NCBI RefSeq assembly: GCF_032362555.1
Contig: NC_083519.1
Location: 5,907,501 to 5,971,500 of the forward strand
Length of the DNA: 64,000 nucleotides
From: Amyelois transitella
Lineage: Eukaryota; Arthropoda; Insecta; Lepidoptera; Pyralidae
Reading direction: 5' to 3'
The number at the start of each line of letters is the position of its first letter. Position 1 is the first letter of the stretch. The translations under genes were made by a program, and so were the position numbers. Under the pieces are notes generated by a model. That model was not told the origin of the DNA and did not search any database. It saw only the letters and a program-made list of their open reading frames with translations. This document shows positions 11,629 through 22,665 of this stretch, piece after piece.

Positions 11629-13540
11629 ATGATTTATTTACTTTTGGCTCTCATAGCGCTTTTTTATGGACTCTACTTTTATTTCTCAAGAACTTTTGAT
11701 TATTGGAAGAATATGAAAGTCCGAGGACCAGAACCGATGGTATTATTTGGAAATTTCTACGAATCAGCTATGCGAAGAATATCGGCGGGGCTCACTGTAA
11801 AGAAGATTTACGAGCAATTTCCAGATGAGAAAGTTGTTGGTGTTTATGCAATGGTTACACCTATTTTATTGATAAGAGATTTAGATCTTGTAAAACAAAT
11901 TATGATAAAAGATTTTGATTTGTTTTCTGAACGTGGTGTCGAATTCAGTAAGGAAGGTTTAGGAGCAAATCTATTTCACGCTGATGGAGATACATGGCGA
12001 GTTTTGAGAAATCGTTTCACTCCTTTGTTTACGTCTGGTAAATTGAAAAACATGTCTTATCTAATGACAAAGGGAGCGGACCTGTTCTTAGAACATGTAA
12101 ACAAGTTAGTGAGTAAACAACCAGAACTAGATGTCCATAAGTTGATTCAAAAATATACAATGAGTACAATATCATCATGCGCCTTTGGTATAGATATTGA
12201 TATGAATAAAGATGATACTTTATTAGATCAAATTAAAGCTTTTGATAAATTGATATTCGAAGTTAATTATGCACAAGAATTGGACATGATGTATCCAGGT
12301 ATCTTGAAGAAGATAAACATGTCATTCTTCCCAAGAGCACTTAAAATTTTTTTCTATGACTTAACGAAAAATGTAATTGCGGAACGTAACGGCAGCCCAA
12401 TAGGGAGAAAAGATTTCATGGATTTAATACTTGAGTTACGACAGCAAGGAGAAATCAATGGAGTACGCCGTAGTGATGAAAAAGTATTACATTTGGATTT
12501 TAATGAAGATGTGATCGCTGCTCAAGCATTTGTGTTCTACGCAGCGGGGTATGAAACTAGTGCGACTACTATGGCCTTTATGTTGTACGAGTTAGCTCGC
12601 AATAAAGACGTACAAGACAAACTACTAGCTGAAATAGACGACATTTTAAAGAAATTCGATGGAAAAGTTACTTACGATTGTATTAATGAATTGAAATATA
12701 TGGAAATGGCTTTCGAGGAAACTCTTAGACTTTATCCTGTAGTTGATACGCTTCAAAGAAGAGTGGAAACTAATTACAAATTTCCGGGTTTGGATCTTGA
12801 AATTAAAAAAGGGCAAATGTGTGTAGTATCTCCTATGGCTATTCATCGGGATGCAAAATATTATCCCGATCCTGAAAAGTTTGATCCTGAAAGATTTAGT
12901 CCAGAAAATGTAAGGAATAGACATCCATGTGCGCATATACCCTTTGGAATAGGACCCAGGAACTGCATAGGTGAGTAGTGTTGTTTTATGCAAAAGTAAA
13001 GTTTTTGATGTCAGCGGCATCGTGCCGTAGGCCCTTTAGGCGTAAGTTACTTCCAATGTATTAAAGGAAATGACATGATCTCCCTAAATAATATTATTTT
13101 TCACAGATGAAATTGCTAATCCAATCAGTAATATAAAACAAAGAGGTTATAAATATATTTTTTCTTTCAATAATAGTTTAGTAATGACCAAATAATAGTT
13201 TAGTAATGACAATTGCAAAGTTTACAAATTTGCTTGGCGTTGATTATGATCAGATCTATGCTAAACGAGGACAGTTATTTTTGAGGAATTACAAATATGG
13301 ATTACAAAATTAGTTTTTAAGATACTTATTATATTACCAATCACTTCGGCATTTCGAATAAAATATAAATTGTATTTTCTAGGTTTGCGATTCGCAAAAG
13401 TGCAGAGTCGCATTTGTTTAGCGAAACTGTTGAGTAATTATCGTGTGGAGGTGACGGAGAACACTGTGATGGAGTTTGACCCTCGACGAGTCGTGACTAG
13501 CCCCCGGGGAGGGATGTTCTTGAAGCTCGTGCCTAGATAG
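11629..13540 (+). CDS. Cytochrome P450, CYP6-type (first of three tandem genes)
   Basis: A microsomal P450 monooxygenase, a class of haem-thiolate enzyme used for detoxification of plant chemicals and insecticides. Exon 1 is 11629-12970 and exon 2 is 13383-13540, joined over a 412-bp phase-1 GT-AG intron that splits the Gly after the haem Cys; product 499 aa, normal for the family. Visible: N-terminal membrane anchor (residues 2-19), the GPEP hinge (about 33-36), C-helix WRVLR (W123), I-helix AGYETSATT, K-helix EETLR, PERF, and haem loop FGIGPRNCIG with axial Cys446. The second exon begins LRFAKVQSRIC and ends in KLVPR. The start is the first ATG after the TATA box and gives the anchor. Resembles CYP6B-type lepidopteran proteins; the subfamily is an inference and substrates are unknown. 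A possible poly(A) signal ATTAAA lies near 13611. It is the most diverged of the three: residue stretches such as MVLFGNFYESAM differ from the IPFFGNCYES shared by the other two. Confidence 0.95.
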
Positions 13541-13885
13541 ACCTTGTGTGAACCACAATGATGTAATAGATTACTCGTATCACTATTACATTTATTATAT
13601 TTATTTTTATATTAAAGACAAAATTAAACGTTAGTTTATTTGTAGTTCATTTTATTCTAGTTCCACAGATTTATGAGTTTCTATTAAGCATTTATTATTT
13701 AATCATAATTGAGCAAAGCTTTTTTGTATAGCTACCTAGTGAAGCTATCTCAGATCTGGAATTGAGGGCGGAACGAATTTCCTCCCTCGTAATGGATTTA
13801 AATTGGTTCAGAAGTTTCGGGGCTTAAAATCATATTCATCCTTTTTTTAAAAGATGCTCCTCTTTATCCTTCAATAAAAAATTAA

Positions 13886-14067
13886 CTACATACATACATA
13901 CAATCACTTCTATATCCCTAAGACATGGCCAACAATCTTGAAAAGACTGATCGGCCACGTACAGCTGTGTGGCTTAATGATAGAATTGACGTTCAAATTA
14001 TGACAGGTTGCTAGCCCATCGCCTAAAAAAATCCCAAGTTTTTAAGCCTATCCCTTAGTCGCCTAAT
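13886..14067 (-). repeat. SINE-like interspersed repeat, copy B
   Basis: Minus-strand copy with the tetranucleotide tail on the left (CTACATACATACATACA), then the family phrases for 'cttgaaaagactgat', 'cagctgtgtggcttaatga', 'ggttgctagcccatcgccta' and 'agcctatcccttagtcgcct'. The head (right end) is truncated. Confidence 0.8.
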
Positions 14068-14816
14068 ATTTAGGTACAAGTTACTAAATACCAATTCGTT
14101 TTGTATGTAGATTGGTCGCATAGGTACTATATATATTTGACAATACATCCGTAAAAATTAAAAAAGGAACCGCAGAAACAACAGAAATGCAATTGGCAAA
14201 TGACATTAGAATAATAATGTTAACGAAACAATGTTCTTGTATCTTGGGTGTAATAATTGGTAAAATTTGAGCTGGAAATCACACGCGAACATACACACAC
14301 ACATAATGACGCGTGTGCGTGTGTGTTTGCGCGCTTTTCTTCCTATTTACAGTTTTGCATTTCATGGTTACGTAGCATCAAACCACTTTGGGACAACTCT
14401 GTCACAAAACAAAACAGTGTGTGTTTGTCTATTTAAAGAATTGATCTTATTCGATGTATAGCTATCTGATTTGTAAATTTATTTATTACACAAATATCTT
14501 GATTGTTTGATGTTTGAAATTGTCAATCCCAAATACTAACACGAAACTATTAAGAAGAAACTTTTACTTTATACTAGTAAAAAAATACATTCTACAAGAA
14601 TTAAAGAAAGGCAACGAACGAAACAGTTAAAAGTCATTAAAAAATAGACAAATGTTTCTAATCGGCGAAAAATTAGGTATTATGATCGAAATAAAACGTA
14701 ACGTCCACGATATTTTTAAGTATCGGCACAATAAGAATTGAATAAACGTGTGAAGTTATTATGTATATATACAAGTCTTGTATGCCTACTAGCTGCTTAT
14801 CTCAGATGCTAACTAG

Positions 14817-14858
14817 AGGTACACCCGCGGTCCTGACGTCAGGATGGCGGGTGTACCT
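14817..14858. repeat. Nested perfect hairpin with CRE-like core
   Basis: Arms AGGTACACCCGC (14817-14828) and GCGGGTGTACCT (14847-14858) are perfect complements. Inside sits a second perfect palindrome, TCCTGACGTCAGGA (14831-14844), centred on TGACGTCA. Confidence 0.85.
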
Positions 14859-15190
14859 ATTTTATTTAAAAATCTTTATGTAGATGGAGGTACACAGATT
14901 TTTAGGATTGGTTCACTAAGGTACACATCAGGTAATCGAGTCAATCGAGCTACTTAATTTAATTTTACAATTTCAAGCTTTAAAAAACCAAATAACCAAC
15001 TAAGCGAAATAATATAACTGTTCATTCAACTAATCGCAAAGTTATTTAATTTCGTAGAGGGTAAGAGATAATTTTAGTTCAATAAGATTATTATAAAAGT
15101 AGTAATATTAATTTATGTATGCAATTGACCAATCGCCTTGGAGGTACCTACTTATCTGTAATGTAAGTATATTTTGAACTCGTCTCTATC

Positions 15191-15225
15191 TACATATACA
15201 TAGGTATATTACCTATGTATATGTA
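15191..15225. repeat. Perfect 16-bp-arm palindrome
   Basis: TACATATACATAGGTA (15191-15206), 3-nt loop, then its exact reverse complement (15210-15225). AT-rich; could be a MITE relic or a simple-sequence hairpin. Confidence 0.8.
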
Positions 15226-15569
15226 GTAGTCTTGACTCTTGATTGCATTTCAGCGTACCAAATCTTATGATTTAATCTTAAAACCAATAACACAGATAAA
15301 ATATGTTATTACCGAGAGAGTAAAAGTAAAAATTTATAAAAAAAAATCCATTCAGCTATCCTAGAAACCGTTTTTTACAAAACCATTGTAAATGTGACCT
15401 GTCTTTTTACATTAGTATTTACTCGTATGTAATAAAATACACTGGTACTCACCTAGGACAAGTTTAAATCAGACTGTAATTTTGTGCTGTCGTTACCATA
15501 ACTAAGGGTCTTCGCAAGCTAAGTTTTTGCAAAGCGAATTTGAATTTCAATATATTTATATTTTGACTA

Positions 15570-15735
15570 GAGAGCAGCCGCGTCTCCGCCCGGGTTAATC
15601 GAAAAAATACGTTACCTTCCATTGTCATGGGAATTTCGTGAAAACCTTTCTTAGTGGTCCCCTACACTCCATAAAGAACCTTCATACCAAATTTCAACTT
15701 CCTATGCTCAGTAGTTTCGCCTGTGCGTTGTCACT
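15570..15735 (+). repeat. Degenerate RTE-like 3' end
   Basis: Contains 'ccgcgtctccgcccggg' and 'ataccaaatttcaacttc' followed by 'agtagtttcgcctgtgcgt', wording typical of RTE-type LINE ends in insects; compare 19722-19922. Boundaries approximate. Confidence 0.5.
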
Positions 15736-16045
15736 CAGTAAGTACGAGTACTTATATAGTACGGAAGAGTTTCATATATACAACTTCGAAGTTTATCTGC
15801 TGTCACATATTTAAATCTTCCTTTATTTATTTAACTGTATGATTGAGGGAATTAGAATTAGGTATTTTTTTAATTAATATACATTTAATCACTTGTTTGA
15901 ACTTAAAAGGTGATTATGGGGAGAAAATTTTTATAATCAGACTTAGTACAAGTGATGAGATAACTAACTAACATTTTTGATTGTATGTCAAAAAATATTG
16001 AATTTTTACGAATTTAACGAATTTTAGAGTAATGGTTTACACGCG

Positions 16046-16307
16046 CCGTGCCGTGTGGTTCCCGGCACCAAATAGAAAAAAGAATAGGACCACTCCATCA
16101 CTCTCCCATGGATGTCGTAAAAGGCGACTAAGGGATAGGCTTACAAACTTGGGATTCTGTTTTGGGCGATGGGCTAGCAACCTGTCACTATTTGAATCTC
16201 AACTCTATCATTAAGCCAAATAGCTGAACGTGGCTACAGTCATTTCAAGACTGTTGACTCTGTCTACCCCGTAAGGGATATAGACGTGACCATATGTATG
16301 TATGTAT
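16046..16307 (+). mobile_element. Full SINE-like insertion with 11-bp target duplication (copy C)
   Basis: Head CCGTGCCGTGTGGTTCCCGG, body, and a (TATG)n tail ending at 16307. The flanks GTTTACACGCG at 16035-16045 and 16308-16318 are an exact 11-bp duplication, the mark of target-primed insertion. It is the best-preserved copy in the window and fixes the family's orientation. It lies about 130 bp upstream of the TATA box of the second P450 gene. The head carries a GGTTCCCGGC stretch that is only weakly like a tRNA B box, so the SINE class is an inference. Confidence 0.85.
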
Positions 16308-16404
16308 GTTTACACGCGTTACGAAAGTTGGCGACTAGTTTGCGCAAAACCTAACGTGTATTTACAGTTGTTTATCACATCGCAATGACTCGTCAATTCC
16401 ATAA

Positions 16405-16420
16405 ATTGGTTATCAAGTTG
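16405..16420 (+). promoter_or_regulatory. Shared upstream element (CCAAT/GATA-like) of P450 gene 2
   Basis: ATTGGTTATCAAGTTG, 45 bp before the TATA box. The same element, with one change, is at 22666-22681 before the third P450 gene. On the other strand it reads as a GATAA core next to CCAAT. Confidence 0.55.
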
Positions 16421-16449
16421 ATTTTTACGTTGACATGTTGATTCCCTTG

Positions 16450-16457
16450 TATAAAAG
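16450..16457 (+). promoter_or_regulatory. TATA box of second P450 gene
   Basis: TATAAAAG, 113 bp before the ATG at 16570, with GCTTCATTAAG about 25-30 bp downstream at the expected transcription start. Confidence 0.7.
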
Positions 16458-16569
16458 AGACGAAAACAATATGCTTCATTAAGATATCATAGTATAGTAT
16501 TGTGAGGTAGTAGCCGCTACATGTTTTGAGAGTGATTTTTTATATTCTGTATAATCTAAGATATTTAAA

Positions 16570-18608
16570 ATGTTTTTGGTGCTTTTGGCGCTTTTAGCGC
16601 TAGTTTATGGAGTGTTCTATTATTTTACAAGCACGTTCGATTTTTGGAAGAAAAAGGGAGTAAAAGGACCAAAACCGATACCTTTCTTTGGCAATTGTTA
16701 CGAATCAACAATAAGGAGGAAATTTGTAGGCAAAGTCGTCAAAGAGATTCACTGCGACTACCCGGATGAGAAAGTAGTAGGCATTTATACAATGTTAACG
16801 CCTGTATTAATAATAAGAGACTTGGATTATATTAAACATATACTGATAAAAGATTTTGATTTTTTCTCGGAACGTGGAATTGAATTCAGTAAGAAAGGTT
16901 TAGGAGCTAATCTGTTCCATGCCGATGGCGAGACGTGGCGAGTGTTAAGAAACCGTTTCACTCCCCTTTTCACTTCGGGAAAATTGAAAAACATGTCGTA
17001 TCTAATGACAAATGGAGCGGAGCAGTTTCTGAACTACGTGGATACATTGGTGACGATACAACCAGAGCAAAACATCCATAAGCTAGTACAGAAATATACA
17101 ATGAGTACAATATCATCTTGCGCTTTCGGAATTGATACAAAAATGAGTAACGATGGTTTATTGGAACGCGTCGCATCTTTTGATAATCTTATATTTGGAG
17201 TAAATTACTTTGCTGAATTAGACATGATGTATCCTGGTCTTTTGCTGAAGTTGAATGCGTCATTGTTCCCAAGAGAAATTTCAAACTTTTTCTATGAGTT
17301 ATCTAAAAATGTGATTACCCAAAGAAAAGGTGCCCCAATTGGAAGAAAAGATTTTATGGATTTGATATTAGAGTTGCGTCAACAGCGAGAAATTAAAACG
17401 GTGCGTCGAAGTGACGAAAAAGAATTACATTTAGAGTTCAATGAAGATGTGATCGCTGCACAGACATTCGTATTTTACGTGGCAGGGTACGAGACCAGTG
17501 CGACTACAATGACCTTTTTGTTGTATGAGTTGGCTCGGAATAAAGACGTACAAGAGAAGCTGCTGGAAGAAGTTGACGAGGTTCTTAAGAAATTCGGCGG
17601 GAAAGTTAGTTACGACTGCGTCAACGAGTTAAAATACATGGACAAAGTATTTGACGAGACCCTTCGAATTTACCCTGTTGTTAGTATGTTGCAGCGAAGA
17701 GCAGAAACTAATTACAAATTTCCCGGTTCTGATCTAGAAATTAAAAAGGGACAAATTTGTTACATATCACCTTGGGGTATTCATCATGATCCGAAAATTT
17801 ATCCTAATCCCGAAAAGTTTGACCCGGAAAGATTTAGTCCAGAAAATATCGGGAAAAGACATCCTTGTGCTTACTTACCTTTTGGTCTAGGACCGAGGAA
17901 CTGCATAGGTAAGAGATTTACATTAACAGAATTCATATAATAATAATACATTCATTTTAGTATTTTTGCATACGTAAACATTATTGTTCAATTGATAATA
18001 TAACAAATAATTAAGCGGTCAAGCGCCTTGCCAGTTGCGAATTTACTCGAAATACATCCTTGCGGAGTAGACAGAGCTAACAGTCTTGAAAATAATGCAA
18101 GGCCACGTTCAGCTGTATGGCTTAATGGTGGAATTGAGATTCAAATAGTGACAGGTTGCTAGCCCATCGCCTACAAGAATCCTAAGTTTATTCGCCCGCG
18201 TAATAATACTCGTAAATAAGAAAATTCGCTTATTTTGTAACATTACTAGTTTTCAGGTTTATTCCTGTATACTGTTTGTTATACCTACTTATTTATGATT
18301 AGATATGATTTTAAATAACTTGCAGTGTATATTCAAACGACCACTTGACTTATTTGGCATTAGATAAATAAACAATAATAGCGATTACCGTGACCGGCCT
18401 AATTTGAGAATACTTGACTTATGATAACTACATTGTTGCAGGTATGCGTTTCGCAAAAGTGCAGAGCCGTATCTGTTTGGTCAGTTTACTCAGTAAATAC
18501 CGGGTGGAGACGACAGAAAGGACCTGGAAGAGCACGATGTACGATCCCTACCGGGTTGTTACCACCCCCACGGGAGGGATGTACTTGAAACTAGTACCCA
18601 GGAATTGA
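16570..18608 (+). CDS. Cytochrome P450, CYP6-type (second of three tandem genes)
   Basis: Exon 1 is 16570-17908 and exon 2 is 18442-18608, joined over a 533-bp phase-1 intron at the same place as in its neighbours; product 501 aa. Reading past the donor gives only nine spurious residues before a stop. Visible: membrane anchor (residues 2-18), GPKPIPFFGN after the hinge, C-helix WRVLR, I-helix AGYETSATT, K-helix DETLR, PERF, and the haem loop FGLGPRNCIG with axial Cys445; exon 2 starts MRFAKVQSRIC and ends KLVPRN. This indicates an intact ER-bound monooxygenase. It is closer to the third gene than to the first (shared IPFFGNCYES, same exon lengths, exon 2 TERTW), so genes 2 and 3 look like the more recent duplicates. 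The promoter carries a TATA box and the shared ATTGGTTATCAA element, with a SINE-like insertion just upstream. A truncated copy of that repeat family sits in the intron (18050-18195). Subfamily and substrate are not determined. Confidence 0.95.
18050..18195 (-). repeat. SINE-like repeat, copy D (inside intron of second P450 gene)
   Basis: Minus-strand partial copy with 'cggagtagacagag', 'ggccacgttcagctgtatgg' and 'aggttgctagcccatcgcct'. It makes up much of this intron's extra length compared with the other two genes' introns. Confidence 0.75.
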
Positions 18609-19150
18609 TTTCTGGTTTAATTATCGCGGTTTATTCAGTATGGTGCTCATCCAAAAACTTGTAGCCTAGGCTTCTCGATTTGATTTTACTTCGTTATGAT
18701 AGGACCTCTTACTTACTTATAACTTTTTTCTCTCTGAAACTGTGATTTAAAATCGATGAGAGCTTTCCTGTCAGGTTATATCTACCGTTAACCAGAATAT
18801 AATAATGATTCAATCTGTAAATAGTTATTTTAAAAATGATATACATTTGTGACATTTTTTATAATATATTTTTTTTATTATATTTCTACTTTGTTTTTCC
18901 CTTGCTACCAGACTAGCATTATGATAATAAATAAAATTTATTACCAATCCTATACCTGAAAATGAGCAATATAACTCGAAAACGGCTTTAATGATTATGT
19001 TGAAATTTGAAATATAGGTGCACACGCGTGTAAAAATTTGATCTAGCTGGAGCCCACGTCGAGGAAAATTCGTTTTTCACACGTTTTCAACCATAATCTT
19101 TTTTTTCCATATAAGATGATTGCAGTGATCGATAATTTCGGCGCTGCTTT
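18609..19150. other. 3' flank of second P450 gene
   Basis: AT-rich 3' UTR and flank. Possible poly(A) signals are AATAAA-type sites around 18927. No other gene seen. Confidence 0.5.
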
Positions 19151-19152
19151 AC

Positions 19153-19662
19153 TGATGGTGTAGTGGTAGGAGCCATCGGTTATTATGTCGACGTGCCCGG
19201 GTTCGATCCCCGGCAAGAAATAGTTTTATTTGAAAATCAAATTAAAACCTTGTCCAAAGCCTACTACTAGCCGTAATCAACGCGGTACTTGCTTAGCGGG
19301 GCCTACGAGAGTACCGACGACGCAGCTCTACGTGTCCGCTGAGGCAGTCGAAGACCTAGTGAAGTGTCTGCAGAACAAGTCTACCATCGTGTTGAGAGCC
19401 GAGAAGCTAGAGTCACGCCACGAAGTCAAGTTTTCATCGTTTGTGCTGTGGGTTCTTGCAGAGCGTTTGGCGACTCACGGATGCGGACATCACCGGAAAG
19501 GTGTCGTGTATCAGCATTTCCGGGGACAGCTACGTGATTGTGCGACATCAAAAGGGCAGCGAAATAAATAGTGTGCTTTAGTTTATTTTAGTCATATTTA
19601 TATGAATGTGAATCTGTAAGGTATATCGGCGTTTGATGTCCGAGAATAAATAAATAAATTTA
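19153..19662 (+). mobile_element. tRNA-like head joined to LINE ORF1-like remnant
   Basis: 19153-19215 has an A-box-like TGGTGTAGTGGTAGGA and a perfect B-box GGTTCGATCCC (19200-19210) with a pairing T-stem, 43 bp apart as in tRNA genes. No convincing acceptor stem or anticodon arm is present, so it is not a working tRNA gene. Immediately after it, an open frame (about 19230-19571) holds phrases such as TTQLYVSAE, LESRHEVKFSSFVLWV and VVYQHFRGQLRD, reminiscent of the tail of gag-like ORF1 proteins of moth LINEs. The unit ends in an (AATA)n tail near 19645-19662. I read it as a tRNA-derived SINE or LINE chimera, now decayed. Confidence 0.55.
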
Positions 19663-19721
19663 ATTAAGTGCTCAACAAATCTGGCCGACACATATTAATT
19701 GCACGTTTATTGTGTACTAGA

Positions 19722-19922
19722 GGCCGCCCGCGACTTCGTCCGCATGGAAACCCTATCAATCCCGCGGGAACTCTGGGATAAAAAGTAGCCTATGTGTTAT
19801 TCTGGGTCTTCAGCTACCTACATACCAAATTTCATGGTAATCGGTTCAGTAGTTTTTGCGTGAAAGAGTAACAAACATCCATACATCCATACAAACTTTC
19901 GCCTTTATAATAGTAGTAGGAT
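19722..19922 (+). repeat. RTE-type LINE 3' end
   Basis: Contains 'cgcgacttcgtccgcatgga', 'ataccaaatttcatggtaat', 'agtagtttttgcgtgaaaga' and the closing 'ataatagtagtaggat', a very common 3' end of RTE-like elements in insects. Only the tail is present. Confidence 0.75.
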
Positions 19923-21190
19923 GTATATAACATTTTATAAGAGTTAAGGTTTGTCACGTCAAAAAAGTAAAATAAATTTTTTAACTAAATATTTTTTGGG
20001 TATCTTTCCATACTGAACAAGTCAATCCATCATTTGGAGCGATTTCTTGAAAACCTATTCGATAATGATGATGATAGAGTAAAATAGATTTTTTGTGGAT
20101 GTCAAAACATTTTCACAGCATATAATTGTAAACAATGTAGAAAGTTCCTCATGATCAACTTTATTTTTGTAATTTCATCAAAATTGGTTTAGTGGATTAG
20201 GCGTGAAAGCGTGATAGACCTATAGTAGCCTCCTGGCGTTAGTTCCCGTTGCGCCCTCACCTCATTAAAGAGGTAGCCGAGGTGCGCCTGAGACCATCAT
20301 TGGGTGAGTGAGGTCTTTACATGAAGCGACATATAAAGAGAAAACGAAAAAGTGAAATAATTTCATACATACGTACAACACGTCCTTATTCCTTACGGGG
20401 TAGAGAAAGCCATCCAAAGAAGTAATACCTAAATAAAGATTTTATTTTTACCTTTATTAGTTTTAAGCAAAAGTCCTGTAACAATTGATCTCTATTGAAT
20501 ATGCTCAACGCTATTAATAAAAGTTCTACTTAAATTGGTAATATATTATCCTAGAATATACGCAAAATCATGCACATTTTTAAAACATCATGTTAAATGT
20601 TATCATATAAACCTATAATTATGTTTTTGCAGCAAACAGTTTTCAAAGAAATCTGAAAAAAAAAACGAAAGTTAGTTAGTACCTACACTATTGCTTTTTT
20701 TTATTTATAAAAGCCTTTATTTATAGCCTTTAAAAAAGTTATGATTAAACTAAAGTTTAACTAACGATGACAATGCATGTTAATCATAAACGTGACCTGA
20801 TGCTGATGCGAGGATCGTCTCCGTACGAGAAATCTCCTCAGCGATAAATAGCAGGGACATGAAATTTTGTTAAACGCCTTCATTCATTCATTAACTATGG
20901 AACTCCTCAATATTCAACTGTTGGGACTTGAAATTTCGTAAACGCATTCGTTTATGATAGGCAGTTGGTAGGCCCACCATGAAATAGAAGCTACATCCAG
21001 GGTTGGCTTCAATCAAACAAAAATATTTCTAAAACAAAATTAAATCAACCTTTTACCGTTTAGTATCTACTCCCCGACTTAAATCCGAAATTAACTGGGA
21101 CTCGGCCATATAAAAATGACGCCATCAATGAAATGAATAGACTAAGAAATATAACAAGCTAATTCTTCTGTAAGGTATGCTGGAGGAGTA
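19923..21190. other. Intergenic, no gene seen
   Basis: AT-rich. A short SINE-like piece lies at 20367-20412 ('acgtccttattccttacggg'). The block around 20220-20330 is locally GC-richer, without a supported gene. Confidence 0.5.
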
Positions 21191-21192
21191 GT

Positions 21193-21426
21193 GTGCCCTA
21201 AAAAGATCAAAATAAAATTTTAAATCACATTAAATTTATGATTTTACAGAATTGAAATTATAATAATTGTAAATTCAATCTCAAAAATTACATATGACTG
21301 AATACGTATGTAGAGATTTCTTCTAGGCATCGCGACAAACTTTTATTATAATTTCAATTCTGTAAAATTATAAATGAATGTAGTTACCTAATGTGATTTT
21401 AAATTTTATTTTGATCTTTAGGGCAC
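21193..21426. mobile_element. MITE-like element with long terminal inverted repeats
   Basis: Left arm 21193-21262 starts GTGCCCTAAAAAGATCAAAA; the right arm 21342-21426 reads the same on the other strand (GTGCCCTAAAGATCAAAATA...). The arms match over about 70 bp with small gaps around an 80-bp centre. No open reading frame, so it is non-autonomous. I could not fix a target duplication with confidence. Confidence 0.8.
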
Positions 21427-21883
21427 TTAAATAAAAGCTTGTTTAAAAAGTTTTTTTATAATTATTTTATTTTTTATACAGTCGATTTGAATGAAATAAA
21501 CACTATATGATGCAGAAAGATTGTAGCTGTATATGTATGTGGACGGAAATCTTATTCAAATCGGTTTGACCTCGGTTTCACCTTTGACCATGGATCCTGG
21601 ATTTTTGCGGCGCGCGGCGCTCAATATGACTTTTTTTAGTAAGATGCGCGTTTTAGATGTTTGTATTATGAATGGAAACATAATGTTGGCATTCGCAACT
21701 ACGGAACCCCACAAAACGATAGCACCACTTTGGGTAAAAGTTAACTTGATTTGGGCACACTGTCATCTCCGAGGAGTGTCAATTGCTCCGCTAGAAAAGT
21801 CATCATATTTTTAGGGTCCTTAATATTTTAATGACATATTTAGAAAACTGCATGACTAGAACATTTCTACATAAATATATATA

Positions 21884-22122
21884 ACCACGTCCATATCCCT
21901 TGCGGGGTAGACAGAGACAACAGTCTTAAAAAGACTGATAAACCACATTCAGCTGTTTGGCTTAATGATAGAATTGAGATTCAAATAGTGACAGGTTGCT
22001 AGCCTGTCGGCTAAAAGAAGAATCCCAAGTTTATAATCTATAGTCGTCTTTTACGGCATCTATGGGAAAGAGATGGAGTGGTCCTATTTTTTTCTAATGG
22101 TGCCGGGAACCACGTGGCACAT
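21884..22122 (-). repeat. SINE-like repeat, copy E (near full)
   Basis: Minus-strand copy from 'accacgtccatatcccttgc' to the head 'gtgccgggaaccacgtggca'. It keeps nearly all family phrases. With copy F, 80 bp away in the opposite orientation, it forms an inverted pair upstream of the third P450 gene. Confidence 0.85.
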
Positions 22123-22205
22123 TTGAACATTTCTAATAACTAATGATTTATACATAACACTTTACTAATATACTACTAGTAATAACTTTTAATACGAAAC
22201 GACGA

Positions 22206-22346
22206 CGATGGGCTAGCAATCTGCCACTATTTGAATCTCAATTCTATCACTAAGCCAAACAGCTGAACGTGGTCAATCAGTAATTTCAAGACTGTTGGCT
22301 CTGTCCATCCCGCAAGGGATAAAGACGTGATTATATGTTTGTATGA
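22206..22346 (+). repeat. SINE-like repeat, copy F (3' half)
   Basis: Plus-strand copy starting mid-body at 'cgatgggctagcaatctgcc' and running to 'gacgtgattatatgtttgta'. 5'-truncated. Confidence 0.8.
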
Positions 22347-22665
22347 ATGAACCAGTCTTACATTATTAAAATTATCATGCGTCGACTGGTAGAGAGTTGA
22401 TCTACGATAGTGATTATGCGCTTTAACTAAATAATGAACGTGTTGTTTACTTATCTCAAATGAACAACGTGGACAAAGTAAGGATAGAATTGGTGAATAA
22501 TATTTTTTTTATTACCTGTGATGGATGTCCATACCTCTACTGAATATAAAAATCCCGTTCGCTTCTTAGGCTACCAAGAAGTACTTTTACGAGATTTTTT
22601 TGAGTTGTTACATGACATATGTAACAAATATTTACATATGTAACAGTGACTTGCCATTCTTTTTT

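Larger units (their letters stand above)
13541..16034. other. Intergenic between P450 genes 1 and 2
   Basis: No gene supported. Holds a SINE-like copy (13886-14067), a nested hairpin (14817-14858), a 16-bp-arm palindrome (15191-15225) and a degenerate RTE-like tail (about 15570-15735). Confidence 0.6.

Noticed and set aside
17909..17940. Extension of P450 gene 2 exon 1 to a stop at 17940
   Set aside because: The intron donor GTAAGA at 17909 is at the same position as in the other two genes and the second exon is present; the nine extra residues are intronic.
19153..19215. A functional tRNA gene
   Set aside because: A and B boxes are good but the acceptor stem and anticodon arm do not form; better read as a tRNA-derived element head.
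21533..21814. 93-codon open frame between P450 genes 2 and 3
   Set aside because: No domain, no splice context and no promoter; probably chance or part of an old repeat.
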